A stretch of DNA of 64,000 nt from Variovorax sp. ZS18.2.2 (lineage in GTDB: Bacteria; Pseudomonadota; Gammaproteobacteria; Burkholderiales; Burkholderiaceae_C). Positions 16,621 through 24,734 of the stretch are shown here, piece by piece. Where the stretch lies: NCBI RefSeq assembly GCF_024701975.1, contig NZ_JANLNM010000007.1:186001-250000 (forward strand), written 5' to 3'. The first letter of the stretch is position 1, and each line of letters begins with the position of its first letter. Made by a program: the position numbers and the translations under genes. The notes beneath the pieces were generated by a model that was not told where the DNA came from, ran no database searches, and saw only the letters and a list, made by a program, of their open reading frames with translations.

Positions 16621-17625
16621 TCAGCCTCCTTCCGCAACGATCCGCTGCTCCGTGATGATCCGTTTCCACCGCACCGTTTCATCGGCCATGTCCTTGCCCA
16701 ACTGGGCAGGCGTGGCATAGGCACGCAGCGTGCCCTGCGCAGCCGCCGCAGCGCCGGCTTCCGGCGTATCGAGCACCGCCTTCACCGCTGCAGACAACTT
16801 CTCGACGATCTCGTTCGGCGTCCCAGCCGGTGCGAGCACGAAGATGCGCGGCGCCACGTCGAAACCCGGCAACGCATCGGCCAGCGGCGCAACACTCTCC
16901 GCGCCTTCGAGCTTCGCGTTGTTCATCAACGCTACCGCGCGCAGCTTGCCCGCCTTGGCCTGCGCCATCGCAGCCGTCGCGCTGACCACCCCGATGGGCA
17001 CCTGCCCACCGATCACGTCGGGCACGATCTGCGCCGCGCCCCGGTACGGCACGTGCACCACGAAACTCCCCGTGGACTGTTTGAGCATCTCGAAGCCCAG
17101 GTGCTGCACCGTGCCCACACCCGATGTGGCGAAGGAGAAACGCCCCGGGTTCGCCTTGAGCTGCGCGACCAGTTCGGCCGGCGTCTTCGCGGGAAAGTCG
17201 TTGCCGGTGACGATCATCAGCGGCGAGATGAAGGCGCCCGCCACCGGCTTGAAGCTGGTCAGCGGATCGATCGCGATCTTCGGCTGCAGCAGCTTGGCGA
17301 TCAACAGCGCGCTGTCGCCCATCATCAGCGTGTAGCCGTCGGGTGCAGCCTTGGCGACGAGGTCGGCGGCGATGAGTCCGGTGGCGCCGGAGCGGTTCTC
17401 CACGATCACCTGCTGGCCCAGCACCGTGGACAGGCGTGAACTCAGGAGCCGCGCCACGGCATCGACGCCGCCGCCGGCCGAGTAGCCCACGATGAGGCGA
17501 ATGGGCTTGTCGGGGTACTTCTGCGCCCAGGCCGCGGGCACGGCGAGCGCGCCCGCAAGGCCCAGGGCCATCGCTGCGCGCAACGCACGCCGGCGGGCGG
17601 GGCGAATCGCTTGTCTGGTGTTCAT
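16621..17625 (-). CDS. Bug-family solute receptor
   Basis: This 334-residue periplasmic receptor has a long basic signal peptide ending in PAAWAQ. The mature part shows the Bug signatures PIRLIVGYSAGGGVDAVARL, QVIVENRSGATG, and VVHVPYRGAAQIVPDVIGGQ. No TctA or TctB permease gene is present in the window. It lies between an enolase-superfamily gene (38-base gap) and the arylmalonate decarboxylase-like gene (1-base gap), so the ligand is likely a carboxylic acid handled by those enzymes. The ATG at 17625 was chosen over the longer open frame because it gives a complete signal peptide. Confidence 0.9.
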   Translation of the reverse strand: MNTRQAIRPARRRALRAAMALGLAGALAVPAAWAQKYPDKPIRLIVGYSAGGGVDAVARLLSSRLSTVLGQQVIVENRSGATGLIAADLVAKAAPDGYTLMMGDSALLIAKLLQPKIAIDPLTSFKPVAGAFISPLMIVTGNDFPAKTPAELVAQLKANPGRFSFATSGVGTVQHLGFEMLKQSTGSFVVHVPYRGAAQIVPDVIGGQVPIGVVSATAAMAQAKAGKLRAVALMNNAKLEGAESVAPLADALPGFDVAPRIFVLAPAGTPNEIVEKLSAAVKAVLDTPEAGAAAAAQGTLRAYATPAQLGKDMADETVRWKRIITEQRIVAEGG

Positions 17626-17663
17626 CGTGTCTCCGTTTTCTTTTTTCTGGAACCGCCGGCGAC

Positions 17664-18818
17664 TCAGGCCTTGCCCTTGCCGCGCGAGGTCGGCAGCTTC
17701 GCGAGCTCGCGCACGCGCTCCGCATTGGGCGCGAAACCGAGCCCCGGCGTCTCGGGCAGCGTGAGCCAGCCCTGGTCGGGCACCGGCAGACCGTCGAAGA
17801 TCTGCTCGAGCATCTTCACCGCGACGTAGTGGTATTCGACCAGTCCGCCGTTCGACACGCCCGCATGCAGGTGCATGTTGTGGAAGGGCCAGGCGCCGCC
17901 GTTGTCGATGGGCACGTTGAAGGCCTGCGCCATGCCCGCGATCTTCAGGCACTGCGAGTAGCCGCCCGAGATGGTCACGTTGGGCTGCAGCACATCGGCC
18001 GCCTGGTTCACCAGCAGGTCGCGAAAGCGGAAGGCCAGGCCTTCGTTCTGGCCGCAGGCGAGCGGGATGCTGGTGCGTGCGCGCAGCTGCGCCATCTGGC
18101 GCACGTCGTTCTGCGTGAGCGGTTCCTCGAAGAAGCTGATGCCGTAGGGCTCGATGCGGCGCGCGAGCTCGGTCGCGTGGAACAGGTCGAGGCCGCAGTT
18201 GGCGTCGACGTACAGCTTCACCTCGGGGCCGACGGCTTCGCGCACGGCCGCCACGCGGCGCACGTCTTCGGCGATGACTTCATCGATGGGCCGCGGCTCG
18301 TCGCGGCGCGCGAGCGCGTGGCCGCCCACGGTCATCTTCAGGCGCTGGAAGCCCTGCGACACCCAGAGCTTGGCGGCGGCGGCGAGCTGGTCGCGCTCGA
18401 AGAAGCCGAAGCCGAAGGTCGCGTACACCGGCACCTTCGAGCGTGCGCCGCCGAGCAGGCGCCACAGCGGCTGGCCGAGCGCCTTGGCCTTGAGGTCCCA
18501 CAGCGCGATGTCGAGCGCGGCGATGGCGTGGGTCGCGTAGCCGGTCTGGCCGCGCGGCGAGAGCAGCCAGTAGAGCTTGTCCCAGAGGCGCTCGGTGGCC
18601 ATCGGGTCTTCGCCGATCAATGCGGGGCCGGCCACCTCGCGCACGGCGGCGGCGATGATTTCTTCCTCGGTGATGGCGGTCATGCCATGGCCGACGAGGC
18701 CGGTGTCGGTCTCGATCTCCGTGAGGCACAGCGAGAGCGAGGTCTGCTTGTTCAGGCCCAGCACGTCGATGGTGACGGGAATGTTCAGCGGCGTGGCGCT
18801 GACGCGAACGATCTTCAA
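17664..18818 (-). CDS. Mandelate racemase / muconate lactonizing enzyme family protein
   Basis: The product (384 residues) is an enolase-superfamily enzyme with an N-terminal capping domain and a C-terminal barrel. The barrel carries the catalytic lysine region QRLKMTVGG, the metal ligand in YVDANCGLDL, the acidic EEPLTQNDV, and a late DNGGAWPFHNMHLH. Members abstract the proton next to a carboxylate (dehydration, racemisation or cycloisomerisation of acid sugars or hydroxy acids). The start is a TTG at 18818 with a GGAG seven to ten bases upstream; no suitable ATG exists close by. It is the first gene of an operon with a Bug receptor and the arylmalonate decarboxylase-like enzyme. Confidence 0.87.
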   Translation of the reverse strand: MKIVRVSATPLNIPVTIDVLGLNKQTSLSLCLTEIETDTGLVGHGMTAITEEEIIAAAVREVAGPALIGEDPMATERLWDKLYWLLSPRGQTGYATHAIAALDIALWDLKAKALGQPLWRLLGGARSKVPVYATFGFGFFERDQLAAAAKLWVSQGFQRLKMTVGGHALARRDEPRPIDEVIAEDVRRVAAVREAVGPEVKLYVDANCGLDLFHATELARRIEPYGISFFEEPLTQNDVRQMAQLRARTSIPLACGQNEGLAFRFRDLLVNQAADVLQPNVTISGGYSQCLKIAGMAQAFNVPIDNGGAWPFHNMHLHAGVSNGGLVEYHYVAVKMLEQIFDGLPVPDQGWLTLPETPGLGFAPNAERVRELAKLPTSRGKGKA

Positions 18819-18889
18819 GGCTGTCTCCTTTGGTATGCACGCATCTTTGCGCGCGGTCCACCGGAGAACAATTCGTTTTTGGCGGGTTC

Positions 18890-18914
18890 GAGCCTTCGCG
18901 CGGCGCGAAGGCTC
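18890..18914 (-). terminator. Strong hairpin after the LysR gene
   Basis: Just after the stop of the LysR gene (stop at 18920) lies a perfect 11-base-pair inverted repeat, GAGCCTTCGCG-(CGG)-CGCGAAGGCTC. It separates the regulator genes from the enolase operon start at 18818. On the minus strand no T-run follows it, so it is not a standard intrinsic terminator; it could terminate with Rho, or end readthrough partly. Confidence 0.45.
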
Positions 18915-18919
18915 GCGGC

Positions 18920-19807
18920 TCAATCCGGCTGGCCGAGATGGGCCAGCACCGAGCGCGCAGCCACGGTCAGCTCCTGCTGCCTGCGCACGCACAGCAGGTG
19001 GCGGCGCATGGCCCACGGTGCATCGAGCTTCAGGCAGCGCAGCTTCAATATCTGCAGCTGCGGCAGGATGGCCGCATAGGGCAGCACGCCGATGCCGACG
19101 CCCTGCTCCACCATGCGGCAGACCATGTCGAAGCTGCCCACCTGCATGCGCACCTTGAGCGGCACCTGCGCCTCGAGCGCGGCGCTCAGCAGCACGCGAT
19201 GCAGCGCCGTGCCTTCGCGCACCACGATATGGTCGTGGCGCAGCACCTCTTCCACGCCGATGCGTTTTCGGCGCCCGAGCGGATGGTCGCGCGCCACCAC
19301 CACGGCCAGTTCGTCGGTGCGGTACGGCAGGCATTCGAGGGTCTCGGCGGGCGTGTTGCCCTCGATCACGCCGATGTCGGCCAGGCCGGCCTGCACCGCC
19401 TTCACCACCTCGGTGCTGGCGCGCTCCTGCAGGTCGATCTTGAGCACCGGGTGCAGCCGCAGGAACGAGCCGATCTGCGCCGGAAGAAACTGCGCGATGG
19501 TCGACGCATTGGCCGTGATGCTGACCACGCCCGCCACGCCGTTCTGGAAGTCGTCGAGTTCGGCGCCGAGCCGGTCCATGGCCGAGAGCACGGCGCGCGC
19601 ATGCAGCAGCAGCCCGTGGCCCGCCGAGGTGAGCGTGACGCCGCGCGCATGGCGCACCAGGAGCGGCAGCCGCGCGCGGGCTTCGAGGTCGGAGATGCGT
19701 TTGCTCGCGGCGGCGAGCGCGATGTGGCAGCGCTTTGCACCTTCGCTGATGCTGCCGTGGTCGGCCACGGCCACGAAGAGGCGCAGCGATTTCAGGTCGG
19801 CCGACAT
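18920..19807 (-). CDS. LysR-family transcriptional regulator (proximal)
   Basis: This 295-residue regulator has an N-terminal winged helix-turn-helix (LRLFVAVADHGSISEGAKRC and the recognition helix AAASKRISDLEAR) and a C-terminal inducer-binding domain (from about residue 90, with VSITANASTIAQFLPAQIG). It sits 101 bases upstream of the enolase/Bug/arylmalonate decarboxylase operon on the same strand and is the likeliest regulator of it. It starts 9 bases after a second, similar LysR gene. Which acid it senses is unknown. Confidence 0.9.
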   Translation of the reverse strand: MSADLKSLRLFVAVADHGSISEGAKRCHIALAAASKRISDLEARARLPLLVRHARGVTLTSAGHGLLLHARAVLSAMDRLGAELDDFQNGVAGVVSITANASTIAQFLPAQIGSFLRLHPVLKIDLQERASTEVVKAVQAGLADIGVIEGNTPAETLECLPYRTDELAVVVARDHPLGRRKRIGVEEVLRHDHIVVREGTALHRVLLSAALEAQVPLKVRMQVGSFDMVCRMVEQGVGIGVLPYAAILPQLQILKLRCLKLDAPWAMRRHLLCVRRQQELTVAARSVLAHLGQPD

Positions 19808-19816
19808 GCGGAGGGT

Positions 19817-20707
19817 TCAGGAAGCGACGAGATGGTCGAACAGTTCGCGCGCCGAGGCCGGCAGCTGCTCGCGATTGCGCGCAATGAGCTTGAGCTCCCG
19901 CTCCGCCCATGCATCGCTCAGCGCGACAGTCGCGATCCGCATCGCCATCGACAGCCGCTGCGCCGACGAGGCCGGCAGCACGCCGACGCCCACGCCCGCT
20001 TCGATCATCAGACAGATCGCCTCGAAGCTGCTGACCTGGATGCGCGGGTTGAAACCGCGCCCCGCCAGCTCCGCGCGCCTCTGCAGGAAGCGATGGATCG
20101 CGCTGCCGTGGTGCAGGCCCACGTGCTGCTCGTCGAGCGTGTCGGCAAAGGCCACGGAGGGCGCGCCGGCCAGGTGATGCGTCTTCGGCACCACCAGCAC
20201 AAGCTGGTTGCTGCCGAAGGCGCGTGCGTCGAAATCGCCGGTGTGCACGTCGCCCGCGAGGATGCCGATGTCGGCCTCGCCATCGGCCACCGCGCGCACG
20301 ATCTCTTCGCTCAGGTATTCGCGCAGGTCCACCTGCACGGCCGGATGCTGCGTGAGAAAGCCCGCGAGCTTCTGCGGCAGGTACTCGGTGATCGAGGTGG
20401 TGTTGGCGAACACGCGCACATGGCCCTTGATGCCCTTGCCGAAGTCCTGCATGTCGCAGCGCAGGTGCTCCATCTGCTGCATCACCCGCTTGGCGTGGTA
20501 GAGCACCGCCTGCCCCGCGGCCGTGAGGCTCACGCCCTGCGCGCTGCGGTGCAGCAGCTTGCCGCCCACGGCCTCCTCCATCTGCTTGATGCGGGTAGAG
20601 GCGGCGGCCAGCGAGATGCAGGCCTTCTCGGCGCCGCGCGTGAGGCTGCGCGCATCCGCCACGTAGACGAACAGTTTCAGGTCGAACAGGTCGAAATGCA
20701 GATTCAC
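19817..20707 (-). CDS. LysR-family transcriptional regulator (distal)
   Basis: This 296-residue LysR protein starts MNLHFDLFDLKLFVYVADA and has the helix-turn-helix segment LAAASTRIKQMEE. The inducer domain (RVFANTTSITEYLPQKLAGF) parallels that of the downstream LysR protein over most of its length, which suggests the two are ancient tandem duplicates. Both proteins share the unusual LAAAS recognition helix. The 9-base gap means they are probably made from one transcript. Confidence 0.9.
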   Translation of the reverse strand: MNLHFDLFDLKLFVYVADARSLTRGAEKACISLAAASTRIKQMEEAVGGKLLHRSAQGVSLTAAGQAVLYHAKRVMQQMEHLRCDMQDFGKGIKGHVRVFANTTSITEYLPQKLAGFLTQHPAVQVDLREYLSEEIVRAVADGEADIGILAGDVHTGDFDARAFGSNQLVLVVPKTHHLAGAPSVAFADTLDEQHVGLHHGSAIHRFLQRRAELAGRGFNPRIQVSSFEAICLMIEAGVGVGVLPASSAQRLSMAMRIATVALSDAWAERELKLIARNREQLPASARELFDHLVAS

Positions 20708-20794
20708 CGGGCGGGCACGAAGGAAGCAGGAGGAACGCGCATTGTCCGGCGAACGGCGCCACCCGCACCCGCTTGCGGGTTTGTCCTCATGTCC

Positions 20795-21700
20795 TCAAAC
20801 AGGGTCCCAGCTGAACACGTCCGCCGAGCGGTCCAGCGGATAGAAGCTCGCGCGCATCGCGGGCATGGCGTGCTCGGCGATGCTCTGCGGTGTCCAGCCC
20901 TCCGAGCGATGCACCGAGCGCACCGGCCGCGGCTGGCTGATGAGCGAAATCTCGTTGTTGCGCACCGAGAAGATCTGCCCGTTGACCGCGCCCGCCGCAT
21001 CGCTCGCGAGGTACACCGCGAGCGGCGCGACCTTGGCCGGCGTCATCTGCTTGATCTTGTCGACGCGGGCGCGCTGCTCGTCGGTGTCGGTGGGAATCGC
21101 GCCGATCATGCGGCTCCAGGCGAAGGGCGCGATGCAGTTGGAGCGCACGTTGAATTTCAGCATGTCGAGCGCAATGGATTTCGAGAGCGCGACGATGCCG
21201 AGCTTGGCGGCGGCGTAGTTGGCCTGCCCGAAGTTGCCGATGAGGCCCGAGGTCGAGGTCATGTGCACCATCGCGCCCGCGTTCTGTTCCTTGAAATGCG
21301 TCGCGGCCGCGCGGCTCACGTAGTAGGCGCCGTAGAGGTGCACCTTGAGCACCGCGTCCCATTCGTCGACCGACATCTTGTGGAAGAAGCGGTCGCGCAG
21401 GATGCCGGCGTTGTTGACCACCGCATCGATGCGGCCGAAGCTCTCGACGGCGCATTCGACGATGCGTGCGGCGCTGGCGGCATCGGCCACGCTGTCGGTG
21501 TTGGGCACGGCCTCGCCGCCTGCGGCGCGAATCTCGTCGACCACCTGCTGCGCCGGGCCGGCACTTCCGCCTGCACCGTCGAGCGCCGCGCCGATGTCGT
21601 TCACCACCACCTTCGCGCCGTTCTTCGCCATGGCGAGCGCGATGTCGCGCCCGATGCCGCCGCCCGCGCCGGTGACGACGACCACTTTTCCTTCAACCAT
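20795..21700 (-). CDS. Short-chain dehydrogenase/reductase
   Basis: The 301-residue enzyme has the nucleotide-binding motif VTGAGGGIGRDIA near the N-terminus, the NNAG motif, and the catalytic Ser-Tyr-Lys set in MTSTSGLIG and NYAAAKLGIVAL. The form is like the (3R)-hydroxyacyl-CoA dehydrogenase part of peroxisomal multifunctional enzymes and of bacterial CoA-pathway SDRs; a long C-terminal tail (after about residue 245) follows the core. NAD(P)-dependent oxidation of a 3-hydroxyacyl-CoA is plausible. It is the first gene of the minus-strand group with the LysR pair; its stop is 87 bases before the distal LysR start. Confidence 0.85.
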   Translation of the reverse strand: MVEGKVVVVTGAGGGIGRDIALAMAKNGAKVVVNDIGAALDGAGGSAGPAQQVVDEIRAAGGEAVPNTDSVADAASAARIVECAVESFGRIDAVVNNAGILRDRFFHKMSVDEWDAVLKVHLYGAYYVSRAAATHFKEQNAGAMVHMTSTSGLIGNFGQANYAAAKLGIVALSKSIALDMLKFNVRSNCIAPFAWSRMIGAIPTDTDEQRARVDKIKQMTPAKVAPLAVYLASDAAGAVNGQIFSVRNNEISLISQPRPVRSVHRSEGWTPQSIAEHAMPAMRASFYPLDRSADVFSWDPV

Positions 21701-21837
21701 TTTTGTCTCTGCTCCGGATGTTCGTTCGACCGCGGGTTCGCGGGGTCGATCCAGAATGCCACAGCGAGTGGGGAGCGAGTTTCTGATTTCCGAAGAGGGG
21801 CTTCGCGAAGCGCGAGCGTCAAGGCATCGGTGCGCTG

Positions 21838-23238
21838 TCAGTGCTGCGTGGCGGGCATGGCGCCGCCGACCAGCCCCGAATGCCGCGCCGCCGCCGCATC
21901 GACGTCGCCGGGCGCGTCCAGCAACGGCCCCTGCAGGAACGCCGCCAGCACATCGTTGCTCGCGGCCTGGCTGCGGGCCGGGCCGCGCGATCCGCCGATC
22001 AGTACGGTGATGGCAAAACGCGCCGGTGCCGACAGGTATAGCGGCACGTCGGTGAAGCTGTAGTGATTGGCCCCGGCGATCTGGTAGCGGTATCCGCCGG
22101 CGCGCAAGTGGTGCACGAGCGCGAGGTTGCCTTGCAGGTAGTTCTGCGAATGCCGGGTCTCGCGGTGGTCGCTTTCCAGCAGCAGGAACGGCACCGGCAT
22201 CGGGTCGGTGGCCGCGCGGCCGTACAGGGTGCCGTCGAGGTTGGCGACGGCGCGGATGCGCGCATCGCCCATGGCCGCCTCGACCGCGCTGGCGCCGCCG
22301 AAGGAATGGCCGATCGCGGCGATGCGCTGCGGATCGAGCCGCGGCGACAGGCGCGCACCGAACGCATCCGGCCGGCCAACCCGATCGGCGACGTAGCGCA
22401 GGTCCGCCGCCCGCACGGCCTGCTGTGCGCTCATGTAGTGCGTGCGGTCAGGGTCGTCGGGCAGGAAGCGCTCGATGGGTGTCGCCAGGCGGCCATCGGC
22501 CAGTTCCACGACCGGGGCTTCGCGGGGATGGTCCAGCGCGAGCACGACGAAACCACGGCTCGCCAGATCAGCCAGCAGCCCCGAATAGAACGCCCGCGAC
22601 GCGCCATAGCCCGGCGAGAACAGCACCACCGGCCAGCGCGCGCGTTGCGTGGCCACCGGCGCGTCGATGCGGGCATGCGTGTCGATGCGGTCGTAGCGCT
22701 GCATCACCAGCCCGGGGATCAGCGAGACCCAGGACGGCAGGCGCCCAAGGCCGTCGATGTAGCGCACCCGCGCGCCTTCACCGGGCTCTGCCGGATACCA
22801 GGCCTGCACCACGACGTTGCGGTGGTCGTGCGGGTCGTCGGTCGCGGGCTCGTCGCGGTCGGGGTCGATCCACCGGAACACCTGGCTGCCGACCGCGTAG
22901 GGGCCGCTCGGCGCGGGCAGTTCCGGCACCGGCAAGAAACTCCACGCGAGCAACGCCCCCATGGCGAGCCCCGCCACGCCGAAGCGCCCCAGCCCTGCGA
23001 GCACGCCTTGCGGCGGCGGCCGGCTCCGCCGCCAGGCCAGCACCATCAGCCCCGCGAGCAATGCGTAGATGGCCGCGTACTGCCAATGGAAACCCTCGCG
23101 CCAGACCTGCACGAAGCAGGCGACCAGCAGCATCGCCCCCACGGCGGCGATGGCGCGCGGGCCGACCCGCCTCGTCGCCGCCGCGACGAGGGCCAGGGCG
23201 ACCGCGATCAGGACGATCGCGCCATCCAGCATCGACAT
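21838..23238 (-). CDS. Membrane-anchored alpha/beta hydrolase (PAF acetylhydrolase-like)
   Basis: The 466-residue protein has three or four N-terminal membrane helices (roughly residues 5-100) and a hydrolase domain. The nucleophile elbow GHSFGG is at about residues 310-315, in the context RIAAIGHSFGGASAVEAAMG. The preceding VVLFSPGYGASRAFYSGLLA supplies the oxyanion strand. A late ANHYSFTD provides a candidate catalytic His. This resembles platelet-activating factor acetylhydrolase-like esterases (PF03403). It starts 7 bases after the prolyl-hydroxylase-like oxygenase gene, and is the last gene of the peptide locus. Possible roles are removal of an acyl or ester group from the product, or self-protection; none is proven. 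Confidence 0.78.
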   Translation of the reverse strand: MSMLDGAIVLIAVALALVAAATRRVGPRAIAAVGAMLLVACFVQVWREGFHWQYAAIYALLAGLMVLAWRRSRPPPQGVLAGLGRFGVAGLAMGALLAWSFLPVPELPAPSGPYAVGSQVFRWIDPDRDEPATDDPHDHRNVVVQAWYPAEPGEGARVRYIDGLGRLPSWVSLIPGLVMQRYDRIDTHARIDAPVATQRARWPVVLFSPGYGASRAFYSGLLADLASRGFVVLALDHPREAPVVELADGRLATPIERFLPDDPDRTHYMSAQQAVRAADLRYVADRVGRPDAFGARLSPRLDPQRIAAIGHSFGGASAVEAAMGDARIRAVANLDGTLYGRAATDPMPVPFLLLESDHRETRHSQNYLQGNLALVHHLRAGGYRYQIAGANHYSFTDVPLYLSAPARFAITVLIGGSRGPARSQAASNDVLAAFLQGPLLDAPGDVDAAAARHSGLVGGAMPATQH

Positions 23239-23245
23239 CGCCCGC

Positions 23246-24421
23246 TCAGCCGCCGTACCGGGCCAGCAGGCCCAGCTTCTCGTTCAGCGCGGCCTGGAAC
23301 TGGTCGCGCTGCGAGGGCACCCACATCGGCGGATCGAACGTGGCGACGATGCGCTGGCTCTCGATGCGGATCGTGCCGGCCAGCGGTTCGCGCACGGCGA
23401 AGCTGTCGCCCTGCACGTCCACCTGAAAACCCAGCGCCTCGCCTTCCTTCAGCTGCGCCTTGAGGGTTTCCCGCAACCTGTCCGGGCGCCCGGCGTGCGC
23501 AATGGCAAGCTCGATCGGCCGCAGGTCCGGCAGCGGCAGCAGCACCGCGGCGATGACCTTCGACGGCCCGCCCGCATCCGGAAAGCGCAGCCTTGCAGCG
23601 GCATCGAGCACCAGCGCGCGGGCCGCGGCGACCTCGTCGTCGGCCGCGTGGCCGCTCCGGGCGGTGACGAAGTTGTCGGTCAGCACATCGACCGACGCCA
23701 CGCTGCCGTCCGCGGCCACCGCGAGGCGGAAGCTCATCACGCCCTGCACCTCCTTGAAGGGGCGCACCGGTTCGGCAAGGGCGTGATGCAACGCCAGCAC
23801 GACCTTGCGTGCGGCCGCCGCGTCGAGCGCGCCCGTCACCACCGGCGAGGTGGCGCGCAGATGGCCGACCAGCGCGATGCGTGCCTCCAGCGGGTCCATG
23901 CTGCCCTCGATGGTCTGCGTGCCGTGGACGATGCGGTCGTCGAACAGCAGCAGCTGGTTGAACTCGGCCGGCACCAGTTCGTACAGCACCTCACCCTGCA
24001 CGTGGTGCTTCTTGTAGCTCGGCACGCCGTCGCGCATCAGCAGGGTTTCGCCGCCGGAGAACTTGCGCGTCTGCCAGCGCGTGAGCGAATAGACGAAGCC
24101 CCAGGTGCCGTTCTGGAAGTCGCTGTGCAGGCCCAGGGTGCAGCCGTTGACCATGAGATGGAAGTTCGGCGCGCCGGTCGGAAGCATCCCGAGGTGGTCA
24201 ATGCACCACTGCTTCAGGTGCCGGGTGAAGCGCCCCCACAGCGCCTCGGGAAAGAGCTGCTGCGGCACCGTGCGCAGGTACGTGTACATCTGCGGCTCGC
24301 AGAAGTACTGCCACTGCACGGTCTGCTGGTAGGCACTCCTGACCTTGCCGTCGTAGGCCGTGCGCAGGGCTTCGGCCTCGGGGAAGAAGTCGCTCGCGAT
24401 GTGCTGGCGCTTGATGCTCAT
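23246..24421 (-). CDS. Prolyl-hydroxylase-like Fe(II)/2-oxoglutarate oxygenase with TonB/AgmX-like C-terminus
   Basis: The 391-residue protein has a jelly-roll oxygenase in its N-terminal half: iron ligands His99 and Asp101 in LGLHSDFQNGTWGFVYSLTR, His166 in DDRIVHGTQT, and Arg181 as the likely 2-oxoglutarate contact. Residues about 215-290 (MSFRLAVAADGSVASVDVLT and AAARLRFPDAGGPSKVIAAV) look like the small TonB/AgmX C-terminal fold. The combination is unusual. The ATG at 24421 begins the conserved part. It lies downstream of two SyrP-type oxygenases, separated by a repeat-rich gap of 313 bases, and is followed closely by the membrane hydrolase. Hydroxylation of a residue of the peptide, possibly proline, is inference. 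Confidence 0.75.
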   Translation of the reverse strand: MSIKRQHIASDFFPEAEALRTAYDGKVRSAYQQTVQWQYFCEPQMYTYLRTVPQQLFPEALWGRFTRHLKQWCIDHLGMLPTGAPNFHLMVNGCTLGLHSDFQNGTWGFVYSLTRWQTRKFSGGETLLMRDGVPSYKKHHVQGEVLYELVPAEFNQLLLFDDRIVHGTQTIEGSMDPLEARIALVGHLRATSPVVTGALDAAAARKVVLALHHALAEPVRPFKEVQGVMSFRLAVAADGSVASVDVLTDNFVTARSGHAADDEVAAARALVLDAAARLRFPDAGGPSKVIAAVLLPLPDLRPIELAIAHAGRPDRLRETLKAQLKEGEALGFQVDVQGDSFAVREPLAGTIRIESQRIVATFDPPMWVPSQRDQFQAALNEKLGLLARYGG

Positions 24422-24450
24422 TGGGCAGGTTCCGTCTTCGGATGGCCGGG

Positions 24451-24568
24451 TCTTGCTCCTTCCCCTTCCGGGGGAAGGTTGGGATGGGGGCACGCGGCCT
24501 CGAACACCGCGCGGCGATGAAGGCCGCTTGCCCCCACCCCGGCCCTCCCCCGGAAGGGGAGGGAGAAA
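24451..24568. repeat. Palindromic intergenic repeat, copy 1
   Basis: A ~118-base element with long imperfect inverted arms: the left arm contains CTTCCCCTTCCGGGGGAAGG, and the right arm contains CCTCCCCCGGAAGGGGAGGG as its near-complement. The unpaired centre carries unique sequence. The same arms recur in copy 2, 151 bases further on, in the same orientation. Elements like this behave as mobile palindromes (MITE- or REP-like) and fold into strong RNA hairpins. The whole 24422-24734 gap holds nothing else recognisable. Confidence 0.85.
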
Positions 24569-24601
24569 TACAAAGACTCCGAACACGACGCGCGGTCCTT
24601 G

Positions 24602-24725
24602 TCTTGCTCCTTCCCCTTCCGGGGGAAGGCTGGGATGGGGGCTCGCGGCGCTTGCAATGCGGCAGCGCCTGATCGACGGGCGCTTGCCCCCACCCCGGCC
24701 CTCCCCCGGAAGGGGAGGGAGAAAG
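24602..24725. repeat. Palindromic intergenic repeat, copy 2
   Basis: Second copy, with near-identical ends and a different centre. It finishes 9 bases before the end of the SyrP-like oxygenase gene (stop at 24735). As it lies inside the transcript between two oxygenase genes, its hairpin could reduce readthrough or protect the upstream mRNA from 3' decay. Confidence 0.85.
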
Positions 24726-24734
24726 AGAGGAGGC

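Noticed and set aside
21727-21811. Inverted repeats after the hydrolase gene as terminators of the peptide operon
   Set aside because: The first has a bulge, the second (GCTTCGCGAAGC) has no loop, and neither is followed by T residues.
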